Source: Vicingaceae bacterium
GTDB taxonomy: Bacteria; Bacteroidota; Bacteroidia; Flavobacteriales_E; Vicingaceae
DNA: 64,000 nucleotides
Reading direction: 5' to 3'
NCBI GenBank assembly: GCA_018402765.1
Contig: JAGYIE010000003.1
Coordinates: 1 to 64,000, forward strand
Shown here in pieces: positions 31,500 through 40,465 of this stretch. Position 1 is the first letter of the stretch. Each line of letters begins with the position of its first letter. The translations under genes and the position numbers were made by a program. The notes beneath the pieces were generated by a model, which saw nothing but the letters and a program-made list of their open reading frames with translations, searched no databases and was not told where the DNA came from.

Positions 31500-32480
31500 T
31501 CATGCCTTATGTATGTCTCTGATGATATTACTGTAGCTAGGATTAAATCTTTCGTTGACCGTCAAGTAAAAACTTTTAATTTGGTTTAAATCAGGCCAGG
31601 CATTCACAATCCCAGTAATTTTCCGAGCTAACTCCTTTGCTTCAGGGTAGGTGTTTGTTCTGATAAATTGATCTTCAAGTTTGCATGCTTTCAAAATCTC
31701 TTTTTGAATATCGGTGAAGTTTGATTGATATGCATTACTGGCGGCAATTTCAAATAAACTTCTTGGGATAGAATCATTTTTATATCGGTTTAAACTAAAT
31801 CCAATAGGGACTAAATTTTCAATAATATTACCTGGGCCACCAACGCTTTTTGGTACAAAATGGTCAATATCAATTAAGTGGCTTATGCTATATTTATTAT
31901 TAAAAAGAGAATATAGCTTTAGCCTAAGATCTCCAGGGATTTCTGGGTTTACGCCTGTAACAACCTTCAATCTGTAATCGGGTTTTTTCAAATATTCAAC
32001 GTCTTCGATTCTTAATTTAAAAAAAATGCTTGCCATACCACGATTAATAGACGCATCGTATCTTTCTAAAGGGCCATTGTATGGAATAGTCCTATCTAAG
32101 ATTTTTTGATTGATATAGTATTCATGAAATCGCAGTTTATAATTCTGATTGGAAGACAATTTCCGACTGAATTCACGAATCTTTGATAGCCAGTATTGGT
32201 CATCATTAAATCTCTTTGAAAATTCCAGTAATTTCTCTATTGATGTAAACGTTTCTACCTCACCACTTTCTATTACCTCACCCATTGCATAAATCCCACC
32301 GCTAGTCTCAGCTACATAAACAATATCGTTAGGCTTTATTTCAACCGATGGCGGATTAAATGCTGTCTTTCTAATTGTCAACTCGAAAAAGCCTTTGCGC
32401 CTAATGTTGTTTTTTCTTATCTGTCGAATAGAATTGCTTCTCTTTATCAGAAAATGATTCATTTCTTCTTTATTCTTCAT
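31500..32480 (-). CDS. HNH endonuclease with an N-terminal PUA/EVE-like segment
   Basis: 326 residues. The HNH core is visible at about 203-235: ISHLIDIDHFVPKSVGG, NIIENLVPIGFSLNRYK, with D-H, N and N residues that bind metal and the phosphate. The N-terminal part has KPNDIVYVAETSGGIYAMGEV, similar to EVE/PUA-type modified-base readers. The remainder is helical. The combination suggests a nuclease acting on foreign DNA, in keeping with an island of accessory genes. Assignment of the reader domain is tentative. Confidence 0.75.
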   Translation of the reverse strand: MKNKEEMNHFLIKRSNSIRQIRKNNIRRKGFFELTIRKTAFNPPSVEIKPNDIVYVAETSGGIYAMGEVIESGEVETFTSIEKLLEFSKRFNDDQYWLSKIREFSRKLSSNQNYKLRFHEYYINQKILDRTIPYNGPLERYDASINRGMASIFFKLRIEDVEYLKKPDYRLKVVTGVNPEIPGDLRLKLYSLFNNKYSISHLIDIDHFVPKSVGGPGNIIENLVPIGFSLNRYKNDSIPRSLFEIAASNAYQSNFTDIQKEILKACKLEDQFIRTNTYPEAKELARKITGIVNAWPDLNQIKSFYLTVNERFNPSYSNIIRDIHKA

Positions 32481-32583
32481 AGCATTGGTATTCAGCGATT
32501 AAAAATTAATTTCAGTGGTTTGGTGTAATAATTATTTCACAACGTATTGTTAACCAATGATCTAATAAAGATCAATAAGTTTT

Positions 32584-33483
32584 TTATTCAACACTAGTAT
32601 AAAGTTCTTTAAAGGAGTTGAAGTTTCTGCGCAGAATGCCCATTTTATCTACTGAAGACCAAATAATCATTGGTTCATTTCGGAATTCTTCAATGATCAA
32701 TTTTACAATATGCTCGTACATATAGTAGGTGACTAACAACGAAAGTGACCCTTCTTGGGTTAAAGTTAAAAACTGACCGTTTTCTTGGAACAAACCTAAG
32801 GTTACCCTAGATTTATCCTCGGCAACTTTAATTTTAAGATCAGCTAGGCTATCCCAATTGAATAAAAGTTTGTATTCATTTTGCCCCATTGATGAATAAA
32901 AACCGTCATTATTAATAAGTAAATCCCACAAACCGTCATTCTCTGCCCACCGAACTTCTTCCGTGTAAAACCAACAGGCATTTCCGTCAATATTGTACCC
33001 ATTTTTACGTAAGATTTCTGGAATGAAACTGAAATTAGGTAATAGTTTATACGATTCGATTAGTTCATTTAAAATACCAATGAATTCTTCATTTATGGTA
33101 AGAGAATGCATATTGCCAGTTTCGTGATTTTCTTCTTGATAAATCGAACCTTCATTTCCTTGAATTGCATTGATAAGGGTTATTGCAGCCGAGATGGTAC
33201 TATCAGCATCCTCAAGGGTGGGGTTGCTTGCTAATCTTATTCCTTGAGAATAAGTCTCAAGCACATTTGATGAATTCACAGCCTTAGCAACGAAATCGTT
33301 ATCTCTACAATAAAAGCCAATTTTTACTTTGTTTTTACTTGTATTGAAAAAGATGTGCGTGCCCTTTTGCTCATTTACAGATGGTAAATGAATGTCCAGA
33401 AAATTGTCCTTATCTATCTTTTTGATAGTTGCATCTGAAAATAGATCAACGATTCTGTCAGCAATTTGTCTTTGTAAACTCAT
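32584..33483 (-). CDS. Protein sharing the novel N-terminal domain of the 1234-residue TPR protein
   Basis: 299 residues. Residues 1-110 (KIDKDNFLDIHLPSVNEQKG, FFNTSKNKVKIGFYCRDNDF, ETYSQGIRLASNPTLED) are clearly homologous to the start of the gene at 26010. The C-terminal 150 residues are different, with ACWFYTEEVRWAENDGLWDL. Two operator-like inverted repeats lie upstream. Function unknown; the shared domain could be the part that recognises a common partner. Confidence 0.65.
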   Translation of the reverse strand: MSLQRQIADRIVDLFSDATIKKIDKDNFLDIHLPSVNEQKGTHIFFNTSKNKVKIGFYCRDNDFVAKAVNSSNVLETYSQGIRLASNPTLEDADSTISAAITLINAIQGNEGSIYQEENHETGNMHSLTINEEFIGILNELIESYKLLPNFSFIPEILRKNGYNIDGNACWFYTEEVRWAENDGLWDLLINNDGFYSSMGQNEYKLLFNWDSLADLKIKVAEDKSRVTLGLFQENGQFLTLTQEGSLSLLVTYYMYEHIVKLIIEEFRNEPMIIWSSVDKMGILRRNFNSFKELYTSVE

Positions 33484-33544
33484 GACTTCATATCTTCTTT
33501 TTCTTTTATTCTTCCTATTATTTTCATTTTTATATCATTTTATT

Positions 33545-33627
33545 ACGCGGAATGTTTTCAAATATACACACATTCCGCGAAAAACAATTTAATACGCGGA
33601 ATGTGTTATAAATTTTAATATTCCGTG
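33545..33627. promoter_or_regulatory. Paired CGCGGAATGT inverted repeats upstream of the 33483 gene
   Basis: CGCGGAATGT at 33546-33555 faces ACATTCCGCG at 33570-33579. A second pair has CGCGGAATGT at 33595-33604 and ATATTCCGTG at 33618-33627. Half-sites start 24 and 23 bases apart. Two tandem operators resemble the two-site arrangement before ATPase 1, though with another half-site sequence. Confidence 0.6.
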
Positions 33628-33742
33628 AGATATAAAATAACAAATTAGTAATGAGATAATTACTAAACATCCTTCTACAATCATAATTTAATATGTAAAG
33701 GAACTTGATGTCATGGTATTTGAATTATCCAGGATTAGGTTG

Positions 33743-33786
33743 ACATCCTGCATAATAAAGTTCGATATTTGTCGGGTTCCTTGTAC
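33743..33786 (+). repeat. Structured repeat R, copy 3 (5'-truncated)
   Basis: The 44-base core from ACATCCTGCATAATAAAG to GTCGGGTTCCTTGTAC matches copy 1 exactly as far as I can read. The 5' hairpin half (GTGGA...) is missing. A different hairpin follows at once, as in the other copies. Confidence 0.75.
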
Positions 33787-33790
33787 ACTT

Positions 33791-33830
33791 CCCTCTGAAA
33801 CAATTGTTTTCAGGGGGATTTTTTGTTTTT
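33791..33830 (+). terminator. Terminator-type hairpin after repeat copy 3
   Basis: CCCTCTGAAA, loop CAATTG, TTTTCAGGGGG, followed by ATTTTTTGTTTTT. The T-run fixes the plus-strand direction. Confidence 0.7.
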
Positions 33831-33901
33831 AATGATTTTACCTAAATGTGATCTAATCTTCTGTAACCCTTACTTTATATGGAAAACAAGGTTCGATAAT
33901 T

Positions 33902-33948
33902 TATAATCCGCCAAAAATTCAAATTTACACCTGTTTTGGCGAATTATA
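33902..33948. promoter_or_regulatory. Operator-like inverted repeat at the 3' side of ATPase 2
   Basis: CGCCAAAA at 33909-33916 and TTTTGGCG at 33934-33941 start 25 bases apart; extended arms match over 14 of 15 bases. It lies just after the ATPase stop codon on the minus strand and repeats the site found before its start. Confidence 0.6.
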
Positions 33949-33953
33949 GAAAA

Positions 33954-35366
33954 TTAACTTTTAAAAAGACAATCCATTGTAAGGTCATTTTGAACTAGCT
34001 CTTTACTATACTGATTCGCTTTTACACCGTAGGTTGTGATCATTGTTAAGTAGATGTTTTTTCTCGTTTCAGTATCGGTCTGCAGTTCGGATATTTTATT
34101 TTTTAGATTTAAATAAGTCGTTTTGTCAAGAGAGAATTGAGCATTATAAAATTTCATTTCACATAAATTTATAATATTATCAGCTCTATCAATCAATAAG
34201 TCTACCTGAGCATTTTCATTAAACCAGCTGTGATTAGTTGAATATATTGCGTCTATTCTTAAAGCTTTTTTAATTTGATTTACGTGTTTCAAACAAACAG
34301 TTTCAAACGTAAAGCCTGACCATGTTTTGTAGGATTGTGACGTACTTAACTTCTGCCATGTACCTTCTCCTCCATTTTTATTTTTCTCAATGAATTTTAA
34401 ATAAAACTTTGAGTATTCGTCTGACAAACGATATAGCGTTAGTTGCTTTTTATTTTGATAGTATGCGTATTCACTTACAAACCCTGATTCAATTAACTCT
34501 TCTATTTTTAAACTAAAATCACCACTTGAAGGAATACCACTATTCTTTATTAATTCTTTTCTTGTTAATCCCTTACTTGATCCAGCTAAAGCCCTTATTA
34601 TGATCATGTGCTTTTCGGAATCGTCATACAATGAGACATAAAGCTGATTGAACTCATCGTTAAGAACTCCATCTTTATTAAAACAAAGACGATCAATATT
34701 TTGAGAAACGCTTAACCCTTTTTGGAGTTTTTCGAGGTAATGCGGAACACCTCCAATCGCCATATACACTTGTAGAGTATCATACTCAGTATATTTGATC
34801 CCTCTACTTTTCAGAAATAAGTCTGTTTCATGCAGATTAAAAGGTAGCAACCGAATTTTACTTGATATTCGATTATGTAAACCACCTTTATTTTTGATTA
34901 TTTTTTGAACCATGTATGATGCAGCTGACCCACAAATAACTACAATCAAATCATCTCTTTTTGTGCAGTAGTTATTCCAAAAATTCTCAAAGGCCATTAA
35001 AAACTTCGATTTTGCCGTTGCTATCCATGGTAATTCATCAATAAATAGCACTTTTTTAGCTTTGCCTTTTTTAGTATCCAAATAGTTTTCAAGAATAGTA
35101 AACATTTCGAGCCAAGAACTAGCAACAGGAACCTTGCTTTTTGTTCGTTTAAAAACTTCTTTTGAAAAGTTTGAAAGCTGATCTTTCATATTCCCCCCAA
35201 ATAAACCGGTGACTTCAAAAACAATATTTTTTTTATAAAATTCTCGAATTAAAAAAGTTTTACCAACCCTTCTTCTGCCGTATACTGTTATAAGTTCAGA
35301 TTTATTATTATTCAAAGATTCTTTTAAAATCTCCATTTCCGGGGCTCTTCCAATTAGTTCTGACAT
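33954..35366 (-). CDS. Archaeal-type ATPase with DUF234/PD-(D/E)XK-like domain (ATPase 2)
   Basis: 470 residues from the ATG at 35366; an upstream TTG at 35387 lies inside the operator repeat and was rejected. Walker A YGRRRVGKTFL, Walker B KVLFIDELPW, VICGSAASYMVQK, and C-terminal AQVDLLIDRADNIINLCEMK reproduce the domain order of ATPase 1 with roughly half the residues identical by eye. Its own flanking inverted repeats have another half-site sequence than those of ATPase 1. Probably a second, independently acquired cassette rather than a recent tandem duplicate. Confidence 0.85.
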   Translation of the reverse strand: MSELIGRAPEMEILKESLNNNKSELITVYGRRRVGKTFLIREFYKKNIVFEVTGLFGGNMKDQLSNFSKEVFKRTKSKVPVASSWLEMFTILENYLDTKKGKAKKVLFIDELPWIATAKSKFLMAFENFWNNYCTKRDDLIVVICGSAASYMVQKIIKNKGGLHNRISSKIRLLPFNLHETDLFLKSRGIKYTEYDTLQVYMAIGGVPHYLEKLQKGLSVSQNIDRLCFNKDGVLNDEFNQLYVSLYDDSEKHMIIIRALAGSSKGLTRKELIKNSGIPSSGDFSLKIEELIESGFVSEYAYYQNKKQLTLYRLSDEYSKFYLKFIEKNKNGGEGTWQKLSTSQSYKTWSGFTFETVCLKHVNQIKKALRIDAIYSTNHSWFNENAQVDLLIDRADNIINLCEMKFYNAQFSLDKTTYLNLKNKISELQTDTETRKNIYLTMITTYGVKANQYSKELVQNDLTMDCLFKS

Positions 35367-35371
35367 ATTTA

Positions 35372-35424
35372 TTTTATAATTCGCCAAAACTAAGTAAATT
35401 TATCTGTTTTGGCGAATTATAAAA
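35372..35424. promoter_or_regulatory. 19-bp perfect inverted repeat upstream of ATPase 2
   Basis: TTTTATAATTCGCCAAAAC (35372-35390) and its exact complement at 35406-35424, spacer 15. The cores CGCCAAAA and TTTTGGCG start 25 bases apart, as at the 3' side and before ATPase 1. It sits 5 bases before the ATG, so binding there would block transcription or translation. Confidence 0.7.
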
Positions 35425-35939
35425 CAATCACACTCTAAGAATGACTTCTATATCTTCCTTCAAAAAGTTCGAGCTTTCACCCGTTTTTGGTACAAAACAG
35501 TATCTTAAGAAATTAAGGTGCATTTTTTATTTTTAATACGTCGGCTTGAAAATAAATGCAATCCTATTGATATGCGATTCATATTGATTTCGTTAGATTT
35601 TGTGCATCTTGAGTTCAGATGTTCAGACGTCAAAAAAACCCGGCTCCATGAATAAGACAGGATTCAAGTCAAAAAGTTGGGGATTAAGCATAAATATTCG
35701 TTAGTCTGAACAAGTAGCATTCTATATTTCTTAGACCTCTAAATTGAACTCTGAATGCTTTAATTTTTTATTAAAGGATTCATTTTAAGCATTTATACTT
35801 CTATTATCAAAGTAAATTATTATGGAATCGTAATTAATTCATACAGTATTTATTATTGGATTAAAGAATCTAAAATCAATATTTTAATATCTATTATGCC
35901 GCTTAATAGCTTAGTTAAAGCGACTCCTTTATTTGTATT
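35425..35939. other. Non-coding stretch between ATPase 2 and the IS remnant
   Basis: About 515 bases, AT-rich, with no open frame longer than a few dozen codons and no recognisable RNA or repeat. Confidence 0.5.
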
Positions 35940-36853
35940 TTAAATTTGTCGTACGCTTTGACTTGAATTATAGGTTTTTTCTTTGGCCTTCGCTATACCT
36001 TCACTTTGTTCATCTAAGTCTTCCCGTCTATGCTTTCTTTTCACCTCTTGTAAGGTCTCTAAACAACGTTTCTGAACATGAAATCTATCGGTGACTTATG
36101 GGCTTAGGGAAGAATCTTTTAGCAATTAATTTCATCCTATTTGCCATGTCTAAGGTGATTTCTTTTACGCTGAGCCTTTTAGCTGAACTTTTTTTAAATG
36201 TGTTTTATAAAGTATTTATTTTTAGGCTCTTTCTAAAATAGAACCTGTAGAATCTGCTCTGCCTTTAGCTTTTTTGTTGGTTAAAACTTAATAAAGCTTT
36301 ACTCGTGATAATGTCACTTCAGCAATGGAGAGTCGCTAACCGAAATTTTCTGGATATATCAACCATTTTGAGGCATGTGATATGGCTTCCTATTCTTTAA
36401 AATCACTTAGGTAATTTTCGTCTTCCACTTGAAGTTTTCTAACTTGAATACCATAAACAATTGCTAGCTAGCAGCAAATTTTAACTTTAGTATTGATTAA
36501 TTGCTTTTAAAAAAGCATCGAATTTCGGTGTCATTCGGCTGTACTTAGCTACTAGTTACAAATCTCGTTTAATGATTTATTCTGTCGATTTGTCTTTCCA
36601 ACGTCGTCGTTTGATATGTAAAAAACTCCTTTCCATCGTAAAGGAAAATCTCTAATTGTAATTCCAGAGTAAAATCTACGACCAATCTACTCTTGATCTT
36701 TAGCCTCTTCCGGCACTTCCTTTTTCTCTACAAAATGAATGTCAATTACCTTAATTTATCGCTTAAATTCACGAATGTCAAAATGTGAAATCAGCAACTC
36801 AGGCAGTGAAGAATTTAATAATTCTTTGGATATTTTCAACTATCTTTTTCATA
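35940..36853 (-). pseudogene. Decayed ISAon1/ISL3-type transposase
   Basis: Translating the minus strand in shifting frames recovers the family in order. The N-terminal LPELLISHFDIREFKR and IDIHFVEKKEVPEE come first, then NYLSDFKE, YPENFG with RLSIAEVTLS and VLTNKKAKGRA. ITLDMANRMKLIAKRFF and VTDRFHVQKRCLETLQEVKR follow, ending near 35940. Many stops and frameshifts show it is dead. Likely a former insertion next to tRNA-His. Confidence 0.8.
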
Positions 36854-36922
36854 CTAAAATCCGAATCTTATTTTAATTTACACACACCTTTTGTTCTTGA
36901 TTCAACTTTTGGTGTTGACCCA
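36854..36922. repeat. IS-end-like repeat, copy 1, beside tRNA-His
   Basis: CTAAAATCCGAATCTTATTT and AATTTACACACACCTTTTGTTC, ending TGTTGACCCA, match a shorter copy at 59888-59937 next to tRNA-Val. It adjoins the decayed transposase, so it is probably the outer end of that insertion sequence. Confidence 0.6.
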
Positions 36923-36972
36923 CAAGAAAGCTTTTTTTTAATATAAATTTTATTCCTCAAATCCATACAACT

Positions 36973-37000
36973 AAAAAAGACCCGATACATTCGTATCGAG
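36973..37000 (-). terminator. Terminator of tRNA-His
   Basis: On the minus strand CTCGATAC, loop GAAT, GTATCGGG is followed by TCTTTTTT, 11 bases after the tRNA 3' end. Confidence 0.8.
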
Positions 37001-37010
37001 CCTTTCTTTT

Positions 37011-37086
37011 GGGTGAATGATGGGATTCGAACCCACGACCCCCGGCACCACAAACCAGTGCTCTAACCAACTGAGCTACAATCACC
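37011..37086 (-). tRNA. tRNA-His (anticodon GTG)
   Basis: 76 bases, read on the minus strand from GGTGATTGTAGCTCAGTTGG. The anticodon loop TTGTGGT gives GTG, the T-loop is TTCGAAT, and the discriminator base is C, as usual for bacterial tRNA-His. No CCA is encoded. The acceptor stem has one mismatch. Confidence 0.92.
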
Positions 37087-37250
37087 ATATAATACTTGTT
37101 AAAAAAGCAATTAAATCGTTTTCTTAACGGGTGGCAAATATAAAACTTTTTATTTTATTGCTACATTTTATGTTGTAAAATTTTGATCCATTTTATGCTA
37201 TTTTGATTCGTTTTGGCATATTGATAGCAAATAAGCTATTTAGTATTGCT

Positions 37251-37258
37251 TAACTTTG
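37251..37258 (+). promoter_or_regulatory. -7 box TAACTTTG before the P-type ATPase
   Basis: Matches the Bacteroidota TAnnTTTG consensus and ends 4 bases before the ATG at 37263, which would give an almost leaderless transcript. No TTTG -33 box at ideal spacing. Confidence 0.55.
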
Positions 37259-37262
37259 AACT

Positions 37263-39395
37263 ATGGAAAATACTGAGCAAAAACAGTTAATTGTTGAAGG
37301 TATGACTTGCTCAAATTGTGCAATGGGCGTTACTAAACGATTAGAGAAAAGAGGACTTAAAAATGTTGATGTTAATTTTTCTACGGGAGAGGTTAGATAT
37401 GCTGCCGATACTGATATTGAAGATGAGGTTGTAGTATCCGATATTAGGTCGTTGGGCTACAGAGTTGCAGATGAAAATGAAATGCTGGGTACTCAGCGTT
37501 TTTGGACTATTGAACGGAAATTTTATATTTCTTTATTCTTCTCTATTCCACTATTCTTACATATGTTTATTTCTTGGCATGTTTTGCATAATCCTTTGGT
37601 TCAATTAGCCCTTTGCATACCAGTTTTTGTCTTAGGGTTTATACATTTTGGAAAAAGTGGCTTAGGCTCTCTTAAGTCGGGTGTTCCTAATATGGACGTA
37701 CTTATATTTATAGGTTCTACTGCTGCTTTTTGTTATTCACTTTTTGGCGTCTATATGCATTGGGGTTCAGCGAATGCATCGAATTATTTATTTTTTGAAA
37801 CCACGGCGACTATTATAACACTTGTTTTTCTTGGTAATTTAATTGAGCACCGTTCCGTAAAACAAACAACATCTGCTATCCAAGAACTAACCGCTCTTCA
37901 AGTGGATCGAGCAACAAAGGTTGTTATTGTTGACGGAGGAGTAGTGTTTGAGGATATAGATGCTAAAGACATTAAAGTAGGAGATGTGCTTTTAGTGAAG
38001 AATGGAGATAAGATTCCTACCGACGGTCAAGTGAACTCTGGCATGGCCAAATTGGATGAGTCTATGATTAGTGGAGAATCTTCTTGGATAACAAAAACGG
38101 CAGGTGATGAGGTGATTGGGGGCACGATACTTCATGACGGTAGTATTCAAATGACTGCCTTAAAGGTAGGTCATCAAACAGTATTGTCTCAGATTATTGA
38201 ATTGGTAAAAACAGCACAAAGTCAAAAGCCTTCGATACAAAAATTAGGAGATAGAGTAGCAGGAATCTTTGTTCCTATCGTAGTAGGTATTTCAGTTTTA
38301 ACTTTTTTAGTTTGGTATTTTGCTCTTGGAATAGATTTTAAAATGGCTCTTCTAAATTCAATTGCTGTATTGGTAATATCTTGTCCTTGTGCAATGGGAT
38401 TGGCAACACCAACTGCTGTAATGGTTGGAATTAGTAGAGCAGCAAGGAATGGAATTTTAATTAAAGGTGGACAAAGCTTAGAGCTTTTTGCAAAGGCGAA
38501 GCACATTGTTTTCGATAAAACGGGAACCATAACTACCGGTGATTTTACAATTGAATCCATTCAATTATTTCATAACGAAATTTCAGAAGATGAAGTGAAG
38601 TCTCTTATGTTGAGTTTGGAATTGTACTCGTCACATCCTATTGCAAAATCCTTAATAAAGCAATTAAAGGGTAAGGTAAAGATGCTTTCATTACTGCAAA
38701 TAAAGGAAGAGAAAGCTTTAGGTATGAGCGGTAAGGATATGGATGGCAATTATTATCAGTTAGGTTCACATAAACTTTTAACTACTCCTCTCGATGAAGA
38801 TTATAGTATTTATTTGTTTAAAAATAATGTATTAGTTGCAGGGATTCAGCTTGCTGATGAGCTTCGAGAAGACGCTTTTGATGCTATGCAATTGTTTCAA
38901 TCCATAGGGATAACGCCAATAATACTTAGTGGAGATAAACGGAGTAAGGTAAAAGAAATTGCATTGAAATGCGGCATCGAAAACTATTATGGAGAGCAAT
39001 TGCCCGAGCAAAAGTTAGCAAAGATAGAAGCGTTGAATTTGTTAGGTGATACCATAATGGTGGGCGATGGGATTAATGATGCTCCTGCATTAGCCAAGGC
39101 AACAATTGGAGTAAGCTTAAGTTCTGCCACTCAGGTTGCTATTAATACTGCAGAAGTGGTACTGTTAAATAAAACATCGCTTAAGGCAGTTTGGAATGCA
39201 TACAACATTAGTACGCATACTTATTTAACTATAAAGCAAAATTTGTTTTGGGCGTTTGCTTACAACGTGGTGGCGATACCTATTGCTGCTATGGGTTTTT
39301 TAAATCCGATGGTGGCTGCTCTTTCAATGGCTTTTTCAGACGTAATTGTGATCGGGAACTCTATACGTTTGCGATTTAAAAATATAAATAAATGA
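37263..39395 (+). CDS. copA: Heavy-metal P1B-type ATPase, Cu(+)-exporting type
   Basis: 710 residues. An N-terminal HMA domain with GMTCSNC (13-19) binds the metal. Eight membrane helices follow; helix 6 holds SCPCAMGLATPTA near 374, the CPC signature of Cu(+)/Ag(+) pumps. DKTGTIT near 417 is the phosphorylated Asp site and GDGINDAPAL near 600 the hinge. It exports monovalent copper from the cytoplasm at the cost of ATP. Its stop overlaps the start of the CoA-transferase gene (ATGA), so the two are co-translated. No copper-responsive regulator lies beside it. Confidence 0.9.
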   Translation: MENTEQKQLIVEGMTCSNCAMGVTKRLEKRGLKNVDVNFSTGEVRYAADTDIEDEVVVSDIRSLGYRVADENEMLGTQRFWTIERKFYISLFFSIPLFLHMFISWHVLHNPLVQLALCIPVFVLGFIHFGKSGLGSLKSGVPNMDVLIFIGSTAAFCYSLFGVYMHWGSANASNYLFFETTATIITLVFLGNLIEHRSVKQTTSAIQELTALQVDRATKVVIVDGGVVFEDIDAKDIKVGDVLLVKNGDKIPTDGQVNSGMAKLDESMISGESSWITKTAGDEVIGGTILHDGSIQMTALKVGHQTVLSQIIELVKTAQSQKPSIQKLGDRVAGIFVPIVVGISVLTFLVWYFALGIDFKMALLNSIAVLVISCPCAMGLATPTAVMVGISRAARNGILIKGGQSLELFAKAKHIVFDKTGTITTGDFTIESIQLFHNEISEDEVKSLMLSLELYSSHPIAKSLIKQLKGKVKMLSLLQIKEEKALGMSGKDMDGNYYQLGSHKLLTTPLDEDYSIYLFKNNVLVAGIQLADELREDAFDAMQLFQSIGITPIILSGDKRSKVKEIALKCGIENYYGEQLPEQKLAKIEALNLLGDTIMVGDGINDAPALAKATIGVSLSSATQVAINTAEVVLLNKTSLKAVWNAYNISTHTYLTIKQNLFWAFAYNVVAIPIAAMGFLNPMVAALSMAFSDVIVIGNSIRLRFKNINK

Positions 39396-40465
39396 GTTTG
39401 CCTTTTGAACGATTAAAAGTTGTTGAGCTAGCTGCAGTTTTAGCAGGTCCAGCGGTTGGGACTTTTTTTGCGGAGTTAGGTGCAGATGTCATAAAAGTTG
39501 AGAATAAAACAACAAACGGGGATGTCACTAGGTCTTGGCGATTATCTACAGAGTCAAAGAGTAATCCCGTCTCAGCTTACTACTCTGCAGTAAATTATGG
39601 AAAAAAGGTATTGTTATTAGACCTAAAAGACTCAAAAGATTATCAATTGGTTATTGATGAGATTAAGTCTGCTGATATACTCATTTCAAATTTTAAGAAA
39701 GGAGACGATTTGAAGTTTGGATTTGATTATGAATCTATTAAAATAGTTAATCCAAAAATAATTTATGCTTCTATCAATGGGTTTGGAGAGGAAAGTGATC
39801 AGGTAGCTTTTGACGTAGTGCTGCAAGCTGAAACAGGGATAATGTCTATGAATGGAAACATGGATGGGAATCCTGTAAAGTTACCTGTTGCATTTATTGA
39901 TTTATTCGCAGCACATCAATTAAAGGAGGGAGTGCTTATAGCATTGCTCGGCCGATACAAAACTGGAATAGGAGCTCATGTTTCTGTTTCATTATATGAT
40001 GCTGCAATAGCTTCTTTGGCTAATCAAGCTACAAATTATTTAATGAATAACCAAATCCCAAAACCTATGGGAAGTTTACATCCAAATATTGCACCTTATG
40101 GTGAAGTGGTATCTTCGGCTGATGGCTTGCAAATGGTTTTAGCTGTCGGAAGCCAATCTCAGTTCAACGCACTTTTAGAAGTGTTAAATCGTATTGACCT
40201 TAAGGATGATCTTCGGTTTTCTACTAATTCAAATAGAGTAAAAAATAGAAAGTCGCTATACAATGAATTGCAGTCAGCAGTCTCTAATTTTAATGGGAAT
40301 GAGCTTTTTACTGAATTGAATAGAAAAAAAGTACCTGTTGGTATTATTAAGAATCTTCAGCAAGTATTTGACGACCCAAAGGCAAAGCAATTGTTGTTAG
40401 AACAAAATATCGAAGGAGTAAAAACAATACGAGTAGCTACGGCAATTTTTAAGATTAGACAGTAG
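39392..40465 (+). CDS. Family III CoA transferase (CaiB/BaiF type)
   Basis: 357 residues. ERLKVVELAAVLAGPAVGTF and FAELGADVIKVE form the N-terminal Rossmann-type part. SINGFGEE and VSLYDAAIASLANQ follow, and the C-terminal KVPVGIIKNLQQVFDDP is typical of the family, which moves coenzyme A between carboxylic acids through a catalytic Asp. Usual length is about 380-400. Substrate is unknown. Overlaps copA by 4 bases and converges on the next gene, sharing 11 bases of its 3' end. Confidence 0.85.
   Translation: MSLPFERLKVVELAAVLAGPAVGTFFAELGADVIKVENKTTNGDVTRSWRLSTESKSNPVSAYYSAVNYGKKVLLLDLKDSKDYQLVIDEIKSADILISNFKKGDDLKFGFDYESIKIVNPKIIYASINGFGEESDQVAFDVVLQAETGIMSMNGNMDGNPVKLPVAFIDLFAAHQLKEGVLIALLGRYKTGIGAHVSVSLYDAAIASLANQATNYLMNNQIPKPMGSLHPNIAPYGEVVSSADGLQMVLAVGSQSQFNALLEVLNRIDLKDDLRFSTNSNRVKNRKSLYNELQSAVSNFNGNELFTELNRKKVPVGIIKNLQQVFDDPKAKQLLLEQNIEGVKTIRVATAIFKIRQ

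Noticed and set aside
20646-33830. CRISPR array from the repeated sequence
   Set aside because: Only three copies, spaced 1.8 and 11 kb apart, with genes between them.
38222-38560. 112-residue minus-strand frame inside the P-type ATPase gene
   Set aside because: Antisense shadow of copA with no coding features.
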